DNA of 64,000 nucleotides, from contig NZ_VEDO01000012.1 in NCBI RefSeq assembly GCF_007677875.1, forward strand, positions 124,001 to 188,000. Direction: 5' to 3'. Shown one piece after another: positions 23,456 through 33,858 of the stretch; position 1 is the first letter of the stretch, and each line of letters opens with the position of its first letter. The notes beneath the pieces were generated by a model. The model saw only the letters and a list, made by a program, of their open reading frames with translations, made no database searches and was not told the DNA's origin. Both the position numbers and the translations under genes were made by a program. Origin of the DNA: Variovorax boronicumulans (lineage in GTDB: Bacteria; Pseudomonadota; Gammaproteobacteria; Burkholderiales; Burkholderiaceae_C).

Positions 23456-23578
23456 TCAACAACCTCTCGGTGAAATTCTTGTAGAGCTGGTGCAAAAGCT
23501 TCGCATTTTCGCCTGAATCCACGCCGCGATCTGCGACGGCCGTGGTGCACATGCAGGCGCGTGGCCAGCGGCCGGGCC

Positions 23579-24973
23579 TCATCCCTTCAGCGTCTGTTCC
23601 AGCACGTGCAGTTGCTGGTTCAGCTCGGCCAGCTGCTGGCGTTCGCCGCCGATCTTGCGCACGGCGTGCAGCACGGTGGTGTGGTCGCGGCCGCCGAAGA
23701 GCTCGCCGATCTCGGGCAGGCTTTTCTGTGTGAGCTCCTTGGCCAGGTACATCGCGATCTGGCGCGGCCGCGCGATGCTGGCCGGGCGCTTCTTGCTGTA
23801 CATGTCGGCGACCTTGATCTTGTAATAGTCGGCCACCGTCTTCTGGATGTTCTCGACGCTGATCTGGCGGTTCTGGATCGACAGCAGATCGCGCAGCGCC
23901 TCGCGGGCCAGCTGGATCGAGATTTCCTTCTGGTTGAAGCGCGAATAGGCCAGGATCTTGCGCAGCGCGCCTTCGAGCTCGCGCACGTTGGAGCGCACGT
24001 TCTTGGCGACGAAGAAGGCCACTTCCTCGGGCATCTCGGTGCCTTCGGAGATCGACTTGTTGATCAGGATGGCCACGCGCATCTCGAGCTCGGGCGGCTC
24101 GATGGCCACTGTGAGTCCCGAGTCGAAGCGCGACACCAGGCGCTCGTGGATGTCCGGCAGACCCTTGGGGTAGGTGTCCGACGTCATCACGATGTGGCTC
24201 TTCTTGGCCAGTAGGGCCTCGAACGCGTTGAAGAACTCTTCCTGCGTGCGGTCCTTATTCGCGAAGAACTGCACGTCGTCGATCAGCAGCAGATCGAGCG
24301 AGTGGTAGCGCTCCTTGAACTCGTCGAAGGTCTTGCGCTGGTAGGACTTGACCACATCCGAGACGAACTGCTCCGCATGGATGTAGAGAACTTTGGCGCC
24401 GGGCTTTTCTTCGAGCAGCCGGTTGCCCACGGCGTGCATCAAGTGGGTCTTGCCCAGGCCCACGCCGCCATAGATGAACAAGGGGTTGTAGAGCTGGCCC
24501 GGCGAGCCCGCCACGTGCATGGCCGCGGCACGCGCCATGCGGTTCGCCGTGCCCTCCACCAGCGTGGAAAACGTGAGGGCCGAATTGAGGCGATTCTTGG
24601 GTGGGCCAGGGGAGATTTCTTCGCCCAGATCGGCCGGCTCGGACTGCGCGCTGATCTCGCGCGCCAGCTGCAAAGGCGTAAACCTGGCAACGTTTTCCCG
24701 CGGAGTGATGGCTAACTCGAGCTGGATGGGCTGGCCGTACAGGCTCTCCAGCATCTGGGTGATGCGGCCACTGTATTGCGCGCGGATCCAATCGAGCTTG
24801 AAGCGGTTGGCCACGTACACCGTGACCTTGCTGAAATCACCCGTCACCTGGGCCGTCAAGGGCTTGATCCAGGTGTTGAACTGCTGTTCTGGAAGTTCCT
24901 GGGCAAGCTGCTCGATGCAGGCCTGCCACAGGCTGTCGCCGGCGGCACCGCTGGCATGGTTCCCCTCGATCAT
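23579..24973 (-). CDS. dnaA: Chromosomal replication initiator DnaA
   Basis: 464-aa AAA+ initiator that binds DnaA boxes and opens oriC. Domain I starts [22 protein letters not shown]. The AAA+ module has Walker [11 protein letters not shown] and Walker [10 protein letters not shown]. Domain IV has [13 protein letters not shown] and [11 protein letters not shown] for box recognition. ATG 24973 is chosen; an in-frame upstream ATG at 25054 would add 27 residues of no family character. A perfect DnaA box lies just upstream (24989-24997), suggesting autoregulation. Divergent from rpmH. Confidence 0.98.
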   Translation of the reverse strand: MIEGNHASGAAGDSLWQACIEQLAQELPEQQFNTWIKPLTAQVTGDFSKVTVYVANRFKLDWIRAQYSGRITQMLESLYGQPIQLELAITPRENVARFTPLQLAREISAQSEPADLGEEISPGPPKNRLNSALTFSTLVEGTANRMARAAAMHVAGSPGQLYNPLFIYGGVGLGKTHLMHAVGNRLLEEKPGAKVLYIHAEQFVSDVVKSYQRKTFDEFKERYHSLDLLLIDDVQFFANKDRTQEEFFNAFEALLAKKSHIVMTSDTYPKGLPDIHERLVSRFDSGLTVAIEPPELEMRVAILINKSISEGTEMPEEVAFFVAKNVRSNVRELEGALRKILAYSRFNQKEISIQLAREALRDLLSIQNRQISVENIQKTVADYYKIKVADMYSKKRPASIARPRQIAMYLAKELTQKSLPEIGELFGGRDHTTVLHAVRKIGGERQQLAELNQQLHVLEQTLKG

Positions 24974-24988
24974 GCGCCGCCCAGCTCC

Positions 24989-25047
24989 TGTGGATAAATG
25001 TTTTTTTGAAGCACCCGGCATTCTAGGTGTGCGGGTAGTTGTCCACA
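24989..25047. promoter_or_regulatory. DnaA boxes upstream of dnaA
   Basis: TGTGGATAA at 24989-24997 is the exact reverse of the consensus box, and TTGTCCACA lies at 25039-25047. No CTA-type trio and no tandem A/T-rich element are visible in the 374-bp dnaA-rpmH gap, in contrast to the modules at 7.08-7.81 kb. These boxes fit dnaA autoregulation; oriC activity here cannot be excluded. Confidence 0.7.
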
Positions 25048-25113
25048 AGCTCAAAGGACATGTGGCGCGGCCGACACAGAAGTGCTTTCAAGCCCTTCCC
25101 TGCAGGCCCATGC

Positions 25114-25141
25114 TTGTGGCAAAACGTTTTTTGGCGATAAT
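25114..25141 (+). promoter_or_regulatory. Probable sigma-70 promoter of the rpmH operon
   Basis: TTGTGG (25114-25119), a 16-bp spacer and GATAAT (25136-25141). Transcription from it would give a leader of about 200 nt before rpmH; the leader shows no recognised riboswitch. Confidence 0.55.
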
Positions 25142-25347
25142 CGCGGGTTCCCCGAGGTTTGGCCCTGTCTGGCGTGTTCGTGCACCCATGAGCGTCCAGC
25201 GTGGTGCCGCGGGTGCGGATCGGTCGGTCATCGCGCGTGCATGTTGCACGCATGCTGGTGCCGGCCTGGTTTCGGCACCGAACCTGTGGTCCGCATGCGG
25301 GCAATGCAACGGCGCTGCCCGCCGAAACTGATTTCCAAGGAAGTGAC

Positions 25348-25482
25348 ATGAAACGCACCTACCAACCCTCCAAGATCCGCCGCGCGCGCGTCCACGGTTT
25401 CCTGGCCCGCATGAAGACCCGCGGCGGCCGCGCCGTCATCAACGCGCGCCGCGCCAAGGGCCGCAAGCGCCTGGCGGTCTGA
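25348..25482 (+). CDS. rpmH: 50S ribosomal protein L34
   Basis: 44-aa basic ribosomal protein with the invariant start [18 protein letters not shown] and end GRKRLAV. An AAGGAAG ribosome site precedes ATG 25348. First gene of the conserved rpmH-rnpA-yidD-yidC-mnmE order. Confidence 0.98.
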   Translation: MKRTYQPSKIRRARVHGFLARMKTRGGRAVINARRAKGRKRLAV

Positions 25483-25549
25483 GTCTCTTGCGGGTGGCCT
25501 GCTTCGCATCGGCTCCCCGCATGGCTGTCTCCTCTTTCTCGGTGCCGCT

Positions 25550-25942
25550 GTGCAGCGAATCAAGACGCGCGCGCAGTTCCAGGCCGTGATGGCCGGCACC
25601 ACCGTCTCGCGGACAGCCCACTTCGCCCTGCATCGCATCGCGCTGCCTGCTCCCCCTGTGGAGGAGCAGGCCGGCGCGCGCCCGCTCTTCCCGGTTGCTG
25701 ACTGCTGGGTCGGCGCCGTGCTGCCCAAGCGCTGGGCGCGCCGCGCCGTCACGCGCAACGCCATCCGCCGCCAGATCTATGCGGTCTGCGGCGAGCATGC
25801 GGCCGCCCTGCCCCAGGCCGTCCACGTGGTGCGGCTGCGCAGCGGCTTCGACCGCAAGCAGTTCATCAGCGCCACCTCCGTGCAGCTCAAGCAGGCGGTG
25901 CGCAGCGAGCTCGAGCAGCTCGTGCGCAGGGCCGCGGCGTGA
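25550..25942 (+). CDS. rnpA: Ribonuclease P protein component
   Basis: 130-aa protein subunit of RNase P, which matures tRNA 5' ends. The family RNR-type motif is seen in RRAVTRNAIRRQIY. Start GTG 25550 (MQRIKTRAQFQAVMAG) matches the family start; there is no suitable ATG. The stop overlaps the yidD ATG by one base, indicating translational coupling. Confidence 0.95.
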   Translation: MQRIKTRAQFQAVMAGTTVSRTAHFALHRIALPAPPVEEQAGARPLFPVADCWVGAVLPKRWARRAVTRNAIRRQIYAVCGEHAAALPQAVHVVRLRSGFDRKQFISATSVQLKQAVRSELEQLVRRAAA

Positions 25943-26199
25943 TGCAGGCCGCCCTCATCGCGCTGGTGCGCGGCTACAAGCTGCTGCTGAGCCCCTGGCT
26001 GGGCTCGGCGTGCCGGTTCGAACCCACCTGCTCCACCTACGCCATCGGCGCGCTGCAGCAGCACGGTGCGGGAATGGGCAGCTACCTTACACTGCGCCGG
26101 CTCGCGCGTTGCCATCCCTGGTGCGATGGCGGACACGACCCGGTGCCCGCGCAGCGGCCCCGCCTCTTCGGCCGGCTGTTCCCGTCTTCCTCCGACTAG
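25942..26199 (+). CDS. yidD: Membrane protein insertion efficiency factor YidD
   Basis: 85-aa membrane-associated protein that assists YidC/Sec insertion. The signature CRFEPTCSTYAIGAL with its two cysteines and the later CHPWCDGGHDPVP are intact. ATG 25942 is used; GTG 25939 is an alternative one codon earlier. Confidence 0.95.
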   Translation: MQAALIALVRGYKLLLSPWLGSACRFEPTCSTYAIGALQQHGAGMGSYLTLRRLARCHPWCDGGHDPVPAQRPRLFGRLFPSSSD

Positions 26200-26205
26200 C
26201 CTTCC

Positions 26206-27918
26206 ATGAACGATATCCGCCGAACCATCCTGTGGGTGATCCTTGGTTTTTCCCTGGTGATGCTGTGGGACAAATGGCAGATCCACAACGGTCGCCAGGC
26301 CACCTTCTTCCCGACGCCCACGGCCACCGCGCCGGCGGCCGCCTCGTCGGCGCCGGGCGGCGCGGCTGCGGCCGCATCCGCGCCCGACAGCGCCGTGCCC
26401 ACGGCGGTCACCGCCGCGGCGCCGGCCGGTGCGGGCCAGGTGCCCGGCACGCCCGCCGCGCCGGCACCGGCGCGTGAGCGCGTGGAGGTCAGCACCGACG
26501 TGCTCAAGCTCAGCTTCGACACGGCCGGCGGCTCGCTGGTGCGCGCCGAACTGCTCAAGAACATCGACCTGCACGACCCCAGCCGCCACTTCGTGCTGCT
26601 GGACGAAAGCCCGGAGCGCGTCTACCTGGCCCAAACTGGCCTGATCGGCGCGCCCGGCCTGCCCAACCACACGACCGTGATGACGGCCGTGCCCGGCCCG
26701 CGCCAGCTGGCCGACGGCAGCAACACGCTGGAAGTGCGCTTCGAGTCGCCCGAGAGCGGCGGCGTGAAGCTGGTCAAGACCTACACGCTCACGCGCGGCT
26801 CCTACGCCATCGGCGTCAAGCATGAGGTGGTCAACGCCGGTACGGCGCCGGTCACGCCGCAGGTGTACCTGCAGCTCGTGCGCGACGGCAACAAGCTGCC
26901 CGGCGAGTCGAGCTTCTATTCCACCTTCACGGGTCCGGCGGTCTACACCGAAGCCAAGAAGTACCAGAAGATCGAGTTCAAGGACATCGAGAAGAACGAC
27001 GCCAAGTTCGAGACCAAGTCCCCCAACGGCTACGTGGCGATGGTGCAGCACTACTTTGCCAGCGCCTGGCTGCTGGGCGACGGCATCGAGCGCGACATCT
27101 TCGCGCGCAAGGTTTCCAACAACCTGTACGCCGTGGGCATGATCAGCACATTGCCGGCCGTGGCGCCGGGTGCCAGCCAGATCGCCGAGTCGCGCCTGTT
27201 CGTCGGCCCGCAGGAAGAGAAGATCCTGGAGTCGCTGACACCGGGCCTGGAGCTGGTGAAGGACTACGGCTGGCTGACCATTCTGGCCAAGCCGCTGTAT
27301 TGGCTGCTGGACAAGCTGCACAGCGTGCTGCAGAACTGGGGCTGGTCCATCGTGGCGCTGGTGTTCCTGCTCAAGCTCGCGTTCTACTGGCTCAACGCCA
27401 AGGCCTACGCGAGCATGGCCAAGATGAAGGCGGTGAATCCGCGCATCCAGGAGATGCGCGAGCGCCTGAAGGACAAGCCGCAGGAAATGCAGCAGGCCAT
27501 GATGAAGATGTACAAGGAGGAGAAGATCAACCCGTTGGGTGGCTGCCTGCCCATCATGATCCAGATCCCCGTGTTCATCGCGCTGTATTGGGTGCTCCTG
27601 TCCAGCGTGGAAATGCGTGGTGCACCCTGGATCGGCTGGATCAAGGATCTGTCCGCACCCGACCCGTGGTACCTGCTGCCCGTCATCATGACGCTGACCA
27701 CGCTGCTGCAGACCGCGCTGAACCCGGCCCCGCCGGACCCGATGCAGGCCAAGCTGATGTGGTTCATGCCGCTGGCGTTCTCGGTGATGTTCTTCTTCTT
27801 CCCGTCCGGCCTGGTGCTGTACTGGATCACGAACAACATCTTGTCCATCGTGCAGCAGTGGGTCATCAACACCCGCATGGGCGTGCCGCCGCAGTTCAAC
27901 CTGCCGAAGTTCAAGTAA
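26206..27918 (+). CDS. yidC: Membrane protein insertase YidC
   Basis: 570-aa inner-membrane insertase. An N-terminal helix, then an Ala/Pro-rich linker (about residues 40-90), a large periplasmic beta domain (about 95-340), and the conserved five-helix core from about 350, including [20 protein letters not shown] and the hydrophilic-groove region. It begins 6 nt after yidD. A terminator follows at 27941-27967. Confidence 0.97.
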   Translation: MNDIRRTILWVILGFSLVMLWDKWQIHNGRQATFFPTPTATAPAAASSAPGGAAAAASAPDSAVPTAVTAAAPAGAGQVPGTPAAPAPARERVEVSTDVLKLSFDTAGGSLVRAELLKNIDLHDPSRHFVLLDESPERVYLAQTGLIGAPGLPNHTTVMTAVPGPRQLADGSNTLEVRFESPESGGVKLVKTYTLTRGSYAIGVKHEVVNAGTAPVTPQVYLQLVRDGNKLPGESSFYSTFTGPAVYTEAKKYQKIEFKDIEKNDAKFETKSPNGYVAMVQHYFASAWLLGDGIERDIFARKVSNNLYAVGMISTLPAVAPGASQIAESRLFVGPQEEKILESLTPGLELVKDYGWLTILAKPLYWLLDKLHSVLQNWGWSIVALVFLLKLAFYWLNAKAYASMAKMKAVNPRIQEMRERLKDKPQEMQQAMMKMYKEEKINPLGGCLPIMIQIPVFIALYWVLLSSVEMRGAPWIGWIKDLSAPDPWYLLPVIMTLTTLLQTALNPAPPDPMQAKLMWFMPLAFSVMFFFFPSGLVLYWITNNILSIVQQWVINTRMGVPPQFNLPKFK

Positions 27919-27940
27919 GCCGGCAGACGATCTCCGCCAG

Positions 27941-27967
27941 GGGCCGCGCAAGCGGCCCTTGTCTTTT
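27941..27967 (+). terminator. Terminator after yidC
   Basis: Stem GGGCCGC/GCGGCCC with loop GCAA, then TTGTCTTTT. It separates yidC from mnmE, so mnmE probably also has its own promoter or is attenuated. Confidence 0.8.
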
Positions 27968-27983
27968 GTACATTCCACACCCC

Positions 27984-29345
27984 ATGAGCGCCTCGCCCCG
28001 CGACCCCATCGTTGCCATTGCCAGCGCACCCGGCCGCGGCGCGGTGGGCATCGTGCGCGCCTCGGGCCTCGACCTCGCGCCGCTCGTGGCCGCTCTGTGC
28101 GGCCGCACGCTCAGGCCCCGCGAGGCCACCTACCTGCCCTTCCGCGACGCGGACGGCAGCGCCATCGACCATGGCCTGGCCCTGCACTTCCCGGCGCCGC
28201 ACAGCTACACGGGCGAAGAGGTGCTGGAGCTGCAGGCCCATGGCGGTCCGGTGGTCATGCAGTTGCTGCTGGCGCGCTGCCTGCAGGCGGGCGCCGGCAT
28301 CGGCCTGCGCGCGGCCGAACCGGGCGAGTTCACGCAGCGGGCCTTCCTCAACGACAAGCTCGACCTGGCCCAGGCCGAGGCCGTGGCCGATCTCATCGAC
28401 GCCAGCACCGAGGCGGCCGCCCGCAGTGCCAGCCGCTCGCTGGCGGGCGAGTTCTCGCAGGAGGTAGACGCACTGCGCGAACGCCTGATCCACCTGCGCA
28501 TGCTGGTCGAAGCGACGCTGGACTTCCCCGAGGAAGACATCGACTTCCTGCGCAAGGCCGACGCCCAGGGCCAGCTCGACGGCCTGCAGCAGCAGTTGCA
28601 GGCCGTGCTCGCGCGCACGCGCCAGGGTGCGCTGCTGCGCGAAGGCATCACGGTGGTGATCGCCGGGCAGCCCAACGCGGGCAAGTCGTCGTTGCTGAAC
28701 GCGCTGGCCGGCGCCGAGCTGGCCATCGTCACGCCGATCGCAGGCACCACGCGCGACAAGGTCGAGCAGTCCATCCAGATCGAAGGCGTGCCGCTGCACG
28801 TGGTCGACACGGCCGGCCTGCGTGACAGCGACGACCCGGTCGAGCGCATCGGCATCGAGCGCGCCTGGGGCGCCATCGCCAAGGCGGACGCTGTGCTGTT
28901 CCTGCACGACCTGCTGCGCCGGGACGACCCGGCCGCGCAGCAGGCCGATGCGGACATCGCGCAGCGCCTGCCGGCCGGCGTGCCCGTGCTGCAGGTCTGG
29001 AACAAGCGCGACGCCGCAGGCGACGGTCCGCTGCCGCAGGGCCTGCACCTGTCGGCCAAGACCGGCGCGGGCCTGGCCGAACTGCGCGCCGCGCTGCTGC
29101 AGATCGCGGGCTGGCAGGCCTTGCCCGAAGGCGTGTACCTGGCACGCGCACGCCACGTGCAGGCGCTCGGCCGGGTGCAGGAACACCTCAACGCCGTGGG
29201 GATGCACCTGGCCGATGGGCGGACGCTGGACCTCATGGCCGAGGAGCTGCGGCTGGCGCAAAATGCCCTGAACGAAATCACCGGCGCCTTCGGATCGGAC
29301 GATCTGCTGGGCGTCATCTTCTCCCGGTTCTGCATCGGCAAGTAG
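27984..29345 (+). CDS. mnmE: tRNA U34 modification GTPase MnmE
   Basis: 453-aa GTPase that with MnmG forms carboxymethylaminomethyl-U34 in tRNA. An N-terminal folate-binding domain ([14 protein letters not shown]), a G domain with P-loop [14 protein letters not shown], switch [10 protein letters not shown] and the NKRD base-recognition motif, and the C-terminal CIGK with the catalytic Cys. Start ATG 27984 gives [19 protein letters not shown], the standard N-terminus. The partner mnmG is not in this window. Confidence 0.97.
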   Translation: MSASPRDPIVAIASAPGRGAVGIVRASGLDLAPLVAALCGRTLRPREATYLPFRDADGSAIDHGLALHFPAPHSYTGEEVLELQAHGGPVVMQLLLARCLQAGAGIGLRAAEPGEFTQRAFLNDKLDLAQAEAVADLIDASTEAAARSASRSLAGEFSQEVDALRERLIHLRMLVEATLDFPEEDIDFLRKADAQGQLDGLQQQLQAVLARTRQGALLREGITVVIAGQPNAGKSSLLNALAGAELAIVTPIAGTTRDKVEQSIQIEGVPLHVVDTAGLRDSDDPVERIGIERAWGAIAKADAVLFLHDLLRRDDPAAQQADADIAQRLPAGVPVLQVWNKRDAAGDGPLPQGLHLSAKTGAGLAELRAALLQIAGWQALPEGVYLARARHVQALGRVQEHLNAVGMHLADGRTLDLMAEELRLAQNALNEITGAFGSDDLLGVIFSRFCIGK

Positions 29346-29369
29346 CCGCAGGAGCACGCCCCCCCCGCC

Positions 29370-29858
29370 ATGAACGCCATGCCGCCCCCAGCCCGTTTCG
29401 ACATCCAGGACCTGATCCGCGCCATCGCGGCCGCCAAGGTCGACGACCAGCTGCTGCTGCAGCTGGCGCCCACGCAATGGGAAGTGCTGGCGCCTTACCT
29501 GCAACCGCTGGCGCTGGCGGCCGGGCAGGTGTTGTTCAAGCAGGGCGCGGCCGACCGTACGCTGTATTTCGTCGAGAGCGGCAACCTGAGCGTGCACTAC
29601 GAGGACGAACAGGGCGAGGTGCGGCTGGCCATCATCAGCGCCGGCTCGGCCGTGGGCGAAGGCAGCTTCTTCTCGCGCGCGCCGCGCAGTGCCACGGTGC
29701 AGGCGGGCATGCCGGCGCGCCTGTGGAGCCTGTCGCCGCTGCGCTTCGGTGAGCTGACCAACCGCCGCCCCGAGCTCGCGCTGGCCGTCGCCATGGCGGC
29801 CGGTGCGGTCGTCTCCAAACGCATGGTGAACCGCCGGCGCCGCGACGCAGTGACCTGA
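29370..29858 (+). CDS. Cyclic-nucleotide-binding domain protein without HTH
   Basis: 162 aa. The single cNMP-binding jelly roll (about residues 40-140) shows LALAAGQVLFKQGAADRTLYF and the phosphate-binding-cassette region GSAVGEGSFFSRAPRSATV with conserved Gly-Glu and Arg. No DNA-binding domain or transmembrane part is present, so it is not a full CRP/FNR regulator. It is followed immediately (no gap) by a 118-aa hypothetical gene; the pair may act together. Ligand unknown. Confidence 0.82.
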   Translation: MNAMPPPARFDIQDLIRAIAAAKVDDQLLLQLAPTQWEVLAPYLQPLALAAGQVLFKQGAADRTLYFVESGNLSVHYEDEQGEVRLAIISAGSAVGEGSFFSRAPRSATVQAGMPARLWSLSPLRFGELTNRRPELALAVAMAAGAVVSKRMVNRRRRDAVT

Positions 29859-30215
29859 ATGACGGTGTTGGACAAGAGCACTTCCGCCGGGCTGGATCCG
29901 GCCGCCGTGCGCAAGGTGGAACGCGCGGACCGCCGCGCACAGTTGTTCGCCGTGGTGCGCGAGGCCATGGCGCAATGCGGCTTTCCGGCCGAGGGCTACC
30001 GCTTCAAGGTGGTGGCGCTCGATGCCGACGGCTGGCGCTACCTGGTGCTGGTCGACCTCGCGCCTGCACTGGAGGCCAGCGACGCCGACCCCGGCCCGGT
30101 GCAGGGCCTGGTGGCCGTGGCCGCCAAGATGCGGGCCGGCATCGTCGTCGACGGCGTGTACTGGCGGCCTGCGGCGGCCGAGCCCGGCGCAGACGCGCCG
30201 GCCGCTGCCGGCTGA
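29859..30215 (+). CDS. Hypothetical protein following the cNMP-binding gene
   Basis: 118 aa, not recognised. The start codon follows the upstream stop directly (TGAATG), which indicates coupling. The sequence is mixed alpha/beta with a basic helix (AAVRKVERADRRAQLFAVV), a central strand-rich part (GYRFKVVALDADGWRYLVLV) and an Ala-rich tail. Its stop codon forms a TGATCA palindrome with the stop of the convergent antiporter gene, leaving no intergenic DNA. Confidence 0.6.
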   Translation: MTVLDKSTSAGLDPAAVRKVERADRRAQLFAVVREAMAQCGFPAEGYRFKVVALDADGWRYLVLVDLAPALEASDADPGPVQGLVAVAAKMRAGIVVDGVYWRPAAAEPGADAPAAAG

Positions 30216-32201
30216 TCAGCCGCGCAGCAAGCGGCCCTCCGCCAGGGCCAGTGCCTCGGCCCTGCCTGAGAGCACGACGGTGTCGCCGTCCTGCAGCACG
30301 GCCTCATCGCTGACGGGTACCGCGGCGCCGCCCACGCGGCGCAGTTGCACCACGCGCGCGCCCAGCGCGTGCAGGGCCAGATGGCCCAGCGGCTTGCCGA
30401 GCGAGCGCGCCGCCAGCGTCAGCGAGACTGTGGCCAGCCGTTCGTGGTCCAGCTCGTTCTGGCCATCATCGTCGGCGCCGTGGAAATAGCCGCGCAGCAG
30501 GTCGTAGCGCGCATCGCGCTGGTCCTGCACCAGCCGCAGCACGCGGCGCATCGGCACGCCGACCAGCGCCAGTGCGTGGCTGGCCAGCATCAGCGAGCCC
30601 TCGATGGCCTCGGGCACCACCTCGGTGGCGCCTGCCTGCTGCAGGCGTTCGAGATCGCGGTCGTCCTGTGTGCGCACGATCACCGGCACCTGCGGCGCGT
30701 GCGCGCGCACATGGGCCAGCACCTTCAGCACGCCGGGCACGTCCAGGTAGGTCAGCACCACGGCGCTGGCCCGCGCCAGGCCCGCGGCCATCAGCGCCTG
30801 CAGCCGGGCGGCGTCGCCGAAGACCACCGAATCGCCAGCCGCGGCGGCCAGGCGCACGCGGTCCGGGTCCAGGTCCAGCGCCATGTAGGGGATGGACTCG
30901 CGCTCCAGCATGCGGGCCAGGTTCTGGCCGCAGCGGCCGTAGCCGCAGATGATCACGTGCTTGTTGGCGTTGATGGAGCGCCGTGCGATGCTGGTCATTT
31001 GCAGCGACTGCTGCAACCAGTCGCTGCTCACGAAGCGCGTGACGATGGCGTTGCTGTACATCACCATGAAGGGCGTGGCAAGCATCGAGAGCACCATGCT
31101 GGCCAGGATGGGGTTGAGCAGCGTGGGCGGCACCAGGCCGCGGTTGTTGGCCAGGGTCAGCAGCACGAAGCCGAACTCGCCGGCCTGCGCGAGGTACAGG
31201 CCGGTGCGCAGCGAGACGCCGGCCGAGGCGCCCAGGCCGCGCGCCAGCGCCGTGATCAGCGCGAGCTTGAACAGCACCGGCAACGAGATCAGCAGCAGCA
31301 GCAAGGGCCAGCGCTCCAGCACGATGCGCCAGTCCAGCATCATGCCGATGGTGATGAAGAACAGGCCCAGCAGCACGTCGTGAAAAGGCCGGATGTCGGT
31401 CTCCACCTGGTGCTTGAATTCCGTCTCGGAGATCAGCATGCCGGCGATGAAGGCGCCAAGCGCGAGCGACAGGCCGGCCAGCTCGGTCAGCCAGGCCAGG
31501 CCCAGCGTGATCAAGAGCAGGTTCAGCACGAAAAGGTCTTCGCTCTTGCGCCGCGCCACCAGCGTGAGCCACCAGCGCATCACGCGCTGCCCGCCCGTCA
31601 GCAGCAGCGTGATCAGCAGCACCGCCTTGACCATCGCCAGCCCGAGCGCGAACAGCATCTGTTCTGCCGAGGCGCCCAGCGCGGGGATCAGCACCAGCAG
31701 CGGCACCACGGCCAGATCCTGGAACAGCAGCACGCCCATCACGCGCTTGCCGTGCTCGGACTCGAGCTCGATCCGGTCGGCCATGAGCTTGACTACGATG
31801 GCCGTGCTGCTCATGGCCAGCGCGCCCGACAGCGCCACCGCCGTCTGCCAGGGCATGCCCCACCAGCGCGGCGCCGCAGCAGCCAGCGCGAGGGAGGCGC
31901 CCGTGCCCACGAGGATGGTCAGCACCACCTGCCACAGCCCCAGCCCGAACACATGCCGGCGCATGGCGCGCAGCTTGGGCAGGTTGAACTCCAGCCCGAT
32001 CACGAACATCAGGAACACCACACCAAATTCGCCCAGGTGCTTCACGCTCTCGGAGTTCTGCGCGAGGGCCAGTGCGTTCGGCCCGATCAGCACGCCGACC
32101 GTCAGGTAGCCCAGCATGGGCGGCAGCTTGAGCGTGCGGAACAGCACCACGCCGAGCACCGCAGCCAACAGATAGACCAGCGTGAGTTCGAGCGAGGACA
32201 T
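30216..32201 (-). CDS. CPA2-family (KefB/KefC-like) cation:proton antiporter with RCK domain
   Basis: 661-aa inner-membrane protein. About 12 helices of a Na+/H+ exchanger domain fill residues 1-385 (GYLTVGVLIGPNALALAQ; ALSGALAMSSTAIVVKLM). A TrkA-N/RCK nucleotide-binding domain (IICGYGRCGQNLARML, about 410-530) and a TrkA-C-like end follow. Kef systems export K+ in exchange for protons and are gated by glutathione or nucleotides. No KefF/KefG ancillary gene is adjacent, so the regulator is unclear. Confidence 0.92.
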   Translation of the reverse strand: MSSLELTLVYLLAAVLGVVLFRTLKLPPMLGYLTVGVLIGPNALALAQNSESVKHLGEFGVVFLMFVIGLEFNLPKLRAMRRHVFGLGLWQVVLTILVGTGASLALAAAAPRWWGMPWQTAVALSGALAMSSTAIVVKLMADRIELESEHGKRVMGVLLFQDLAVVPLLVLIPALGASAEQMLFALGLAMVKAVLLITLLLTGGQRVMRWWLTLVARRKSEDLFVLNLLLITLGLAWLTELAGLSLALGAFIAGMLISETEFKHQVETDIRPFHDVLLGLFFITIGMMLDWRIVLERWPLLLLLISLPVLFKLALITALARGLGASAGVSLRTGLYLAQAGEFGFVLLTLANNRGLVPPTLLNPILASMVLSMLATPFMVMYSNAIVTRFVSSDWLQQSLQMTSIARRSINANKHVIICGYGRCGQNLARMLERESIPYMALDLDPDRVRLAAAAGDSVVFGDAARLQALMAAGLARASAVVLTYLDVPGVLKVLAHVRAHAPQVPVIVRTQDDRDLERLQQAGATEVVPEAIEGSLMLASHALALVGVPMRRVLRLVQDQRDARYDLLRGYFHGADDDGQNELDHERLATVSLTLAARSLGKPLGHLALHALGARVVQLRRVGGAAVPVSDEAVLQDGDTVVLSGRAEALALAEGRLLRG

Positions 32202-32284
32202 GGTGCGCGCATGCTAGCGTGTTGCCCGTGCCGGGCCGCGGGCTCTGGACGGTGCCACAGGGGGCGCTCGATAGAATTCGCGCC

Positions 32285-33283
32285 ATGACATCACCGCGCG
32301 AACGCGTCCAGTCGCTGGACACGGCACAGGTCATCGGCCTGGCGCAAACCACCTTCGACATCGAGGCCGCGGCCGTGCTGGGGCTCAAGGCCCGCGTGGG
32401 CGAAAGCTTCGTGCGCGCCGTGCAGCGCATCCTGCACCTGAGCGGCCGCGTCGTCGTGATGGGCATGGGCAAGAGCGGCCACGTCGGCCGCAAGATCGCC
32501 GCGACGCTGGCGTCCACAGGCACGCCCGCGCTGTTCGTGCACCCGGGCGAGGCCAGCCATGGCGACCTGGGCATGGTGACCGCGCAGGACCTCGTCATCG
32601 CGATCTCCAACAGCGGCGAGAGCGCCGAGCTGAACCTCATCCTGCCCGTGCTCAAGCGCCAGGGCGTGCCGCTGGTGGCCATCACGGGCGGCCTGCAGTC
32701 CACGCTGGCACGCCATGCCGACGAGGTGCTGGACAGCGGCGTCGAAAAGGAAGCCTGTCCGCTCAACCTGGCACCCACGGCCAGCAGCACGGCCCAGCTG
32801 GTGATGGGCGACGCACTGGCCGTGGCCCTGCTCGAGCTGCGCGGCTTCAAGGCCGAAGACTTCGCGCGCTCGCACCCCGGCGGTGCGCTGGGCCGGCGCC
32901 TGCTGACCCATGTCAGCGACGTGATGCGCACCGGCGCCGACATGCCCACCGTGGCCGCGGACACGCCGCTGGCCGCGATGATGCGCGAGATGAGCGCCAA
33001 GGGCGGCCTGGCCGCCATCGTCGACGACGCGCTGCGCGTGCAGGGCGTGTTCACCGACGGCGACCTGCGCCGCCTGGTCGAGAAGGGCAGCGACCTGCGC
33101 GCCGTGCGTGCCGGCGAAGTCATGCACGCCCGACCGCGCACGATCCGCGCCGATGCCCTGGCGGCCGAGGCCGTCGAGCTCATGGAGCAGCACCGCATTA
33201 CGTCCGTGCTGGTGGTCGACCCGGCTGGCACGCTGGTCGGCGTGGTGCACATCGGCGACCTCATGCGCGCCAAGGTGATCTGA
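32285..33283 (+). CDS. kdsD: Arabinose-5-phosphate isomerase
   Basis: 332 aa, converts ribulose 5-phosphate to arabinose 5-phosphate for Kdo synthesis. A SIS domain (VVVMGMGKSGHVGRKIAATL; ISNSGESAELN; SHPGGALGRRL) is followed by two CBS domains (about residues 205-330). Start ATG 32285 follows the GAATTCGCGCC region; the upstream extension is not conserved. Overlaps kdsC by one base, then lptC by four: an LPS-core operon. Confidence 0.95.
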   Translation: MTSPRERVQSLDTAQVIGLAQTTFDIEAAAVLGLKARVGESFVRAVQRILHLSGRVVVMGMGKSGHVGRKIAATLASTGTPALFVHPGEASHGDLGMVTAQDLVIAISNSGESAELNLILPVLKRQGVPLVAITGGLQSTLARHADEVLDSGVEKEACPLNLAPTASSTAQLVMGDALAVALLELRGFKAEDFARSHPGGALGRRLLTHVSDVMRTGADMPTVAADTPLAAMMREMSAKGGLAAIVDDALRVQGVFTDGDLRRLVEKGSDLRAVRAGEVMHARPRTIRADALAAEAVELMEQHRITSVLVVDPAGTLVGVVHIGDLMRAKVI

Positions 33284-33858
33284 TGGCGCGCGCCCCGGTG
33301 CTGAGCCATCCGCCCGAGTTGCTGCTGCGCGGCCAGGACGTGCGCGTGGCCATCTTCGACGTCGATGGCGTGCTGACCGACGGCAGCCTGTACTTCACCG
33401 AGCTGCCCGATGGCGATGCGCGCGGCGCGGCCGAGACGATCAAGCGCTTCCACACGCTGGACGGCATGGGCATCAAGCTGCTGCAGGCGGCCGGCATCAC
33501 GCCGGCCGTGGTCACGGGGCGCGATTCCGTGGCGCTGCGCGCGCGGCTGAAGGCGCTGGGTGTGGTGCATGCCCGCTTCGGCACCGAAGACAAGCGCCCC
33601 GCTGCCGAAGCCATCCTGGGCGAGCTCGGGCTGGACTGGTCCGCCGCCGCAGCCATCGGCGACGACTGGCCTGACCTGCCCGTGCTCAACCGCGCCGCGC
33701 TGGCGGCCGCGCCGCCGCACGCGCATCCCGAGGTGCTGGCTGCGGCCCACTACGTCACGCGCATGTTCGGCGGCCAGGGCGCCGCGCGCGAGTTCTGCGA
33801 CCTGCTGCTGATGGCGCGCGGCCGCTACGCCGAGCTGCTGGCGCCCTACCAGGCATGA
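33283..33858 (+). CDS. kdsC: 3-deoxy-D-manno-octulosonate 8-phosphate phosphatase
   Basis: 191-aa HAD-superfamily phosphatase releasing Kdo from Kdo-8-P. HAD motif I is FDVDGVLTDGSLYF, motif III/IV the IGDDWPDLPVL region, and VVTGRDSVALRARL is the motif II area. Start ATG overlaps the kdsD stop (ATGA-type coupling at 33283) and its end overlaps lptC by 4 nt. Confidence 0.95.
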   Translation: MARAPVLSHPPELLLRGQDVRVAIFDVDGVLTDGSLYFTELPDGDARGAAETIKRFHTLDGMGIKLLQAAGITPAVVTGRDSVALRARLKALGVVHARFGTEDKRPAAEAILGELGLDWSAAAAIGDDWPDLPVLNRAALAAAPPHAHPEVLAAAHYVTRMFGGQGAAREFCDLLLMARGRYAELLAPYQA

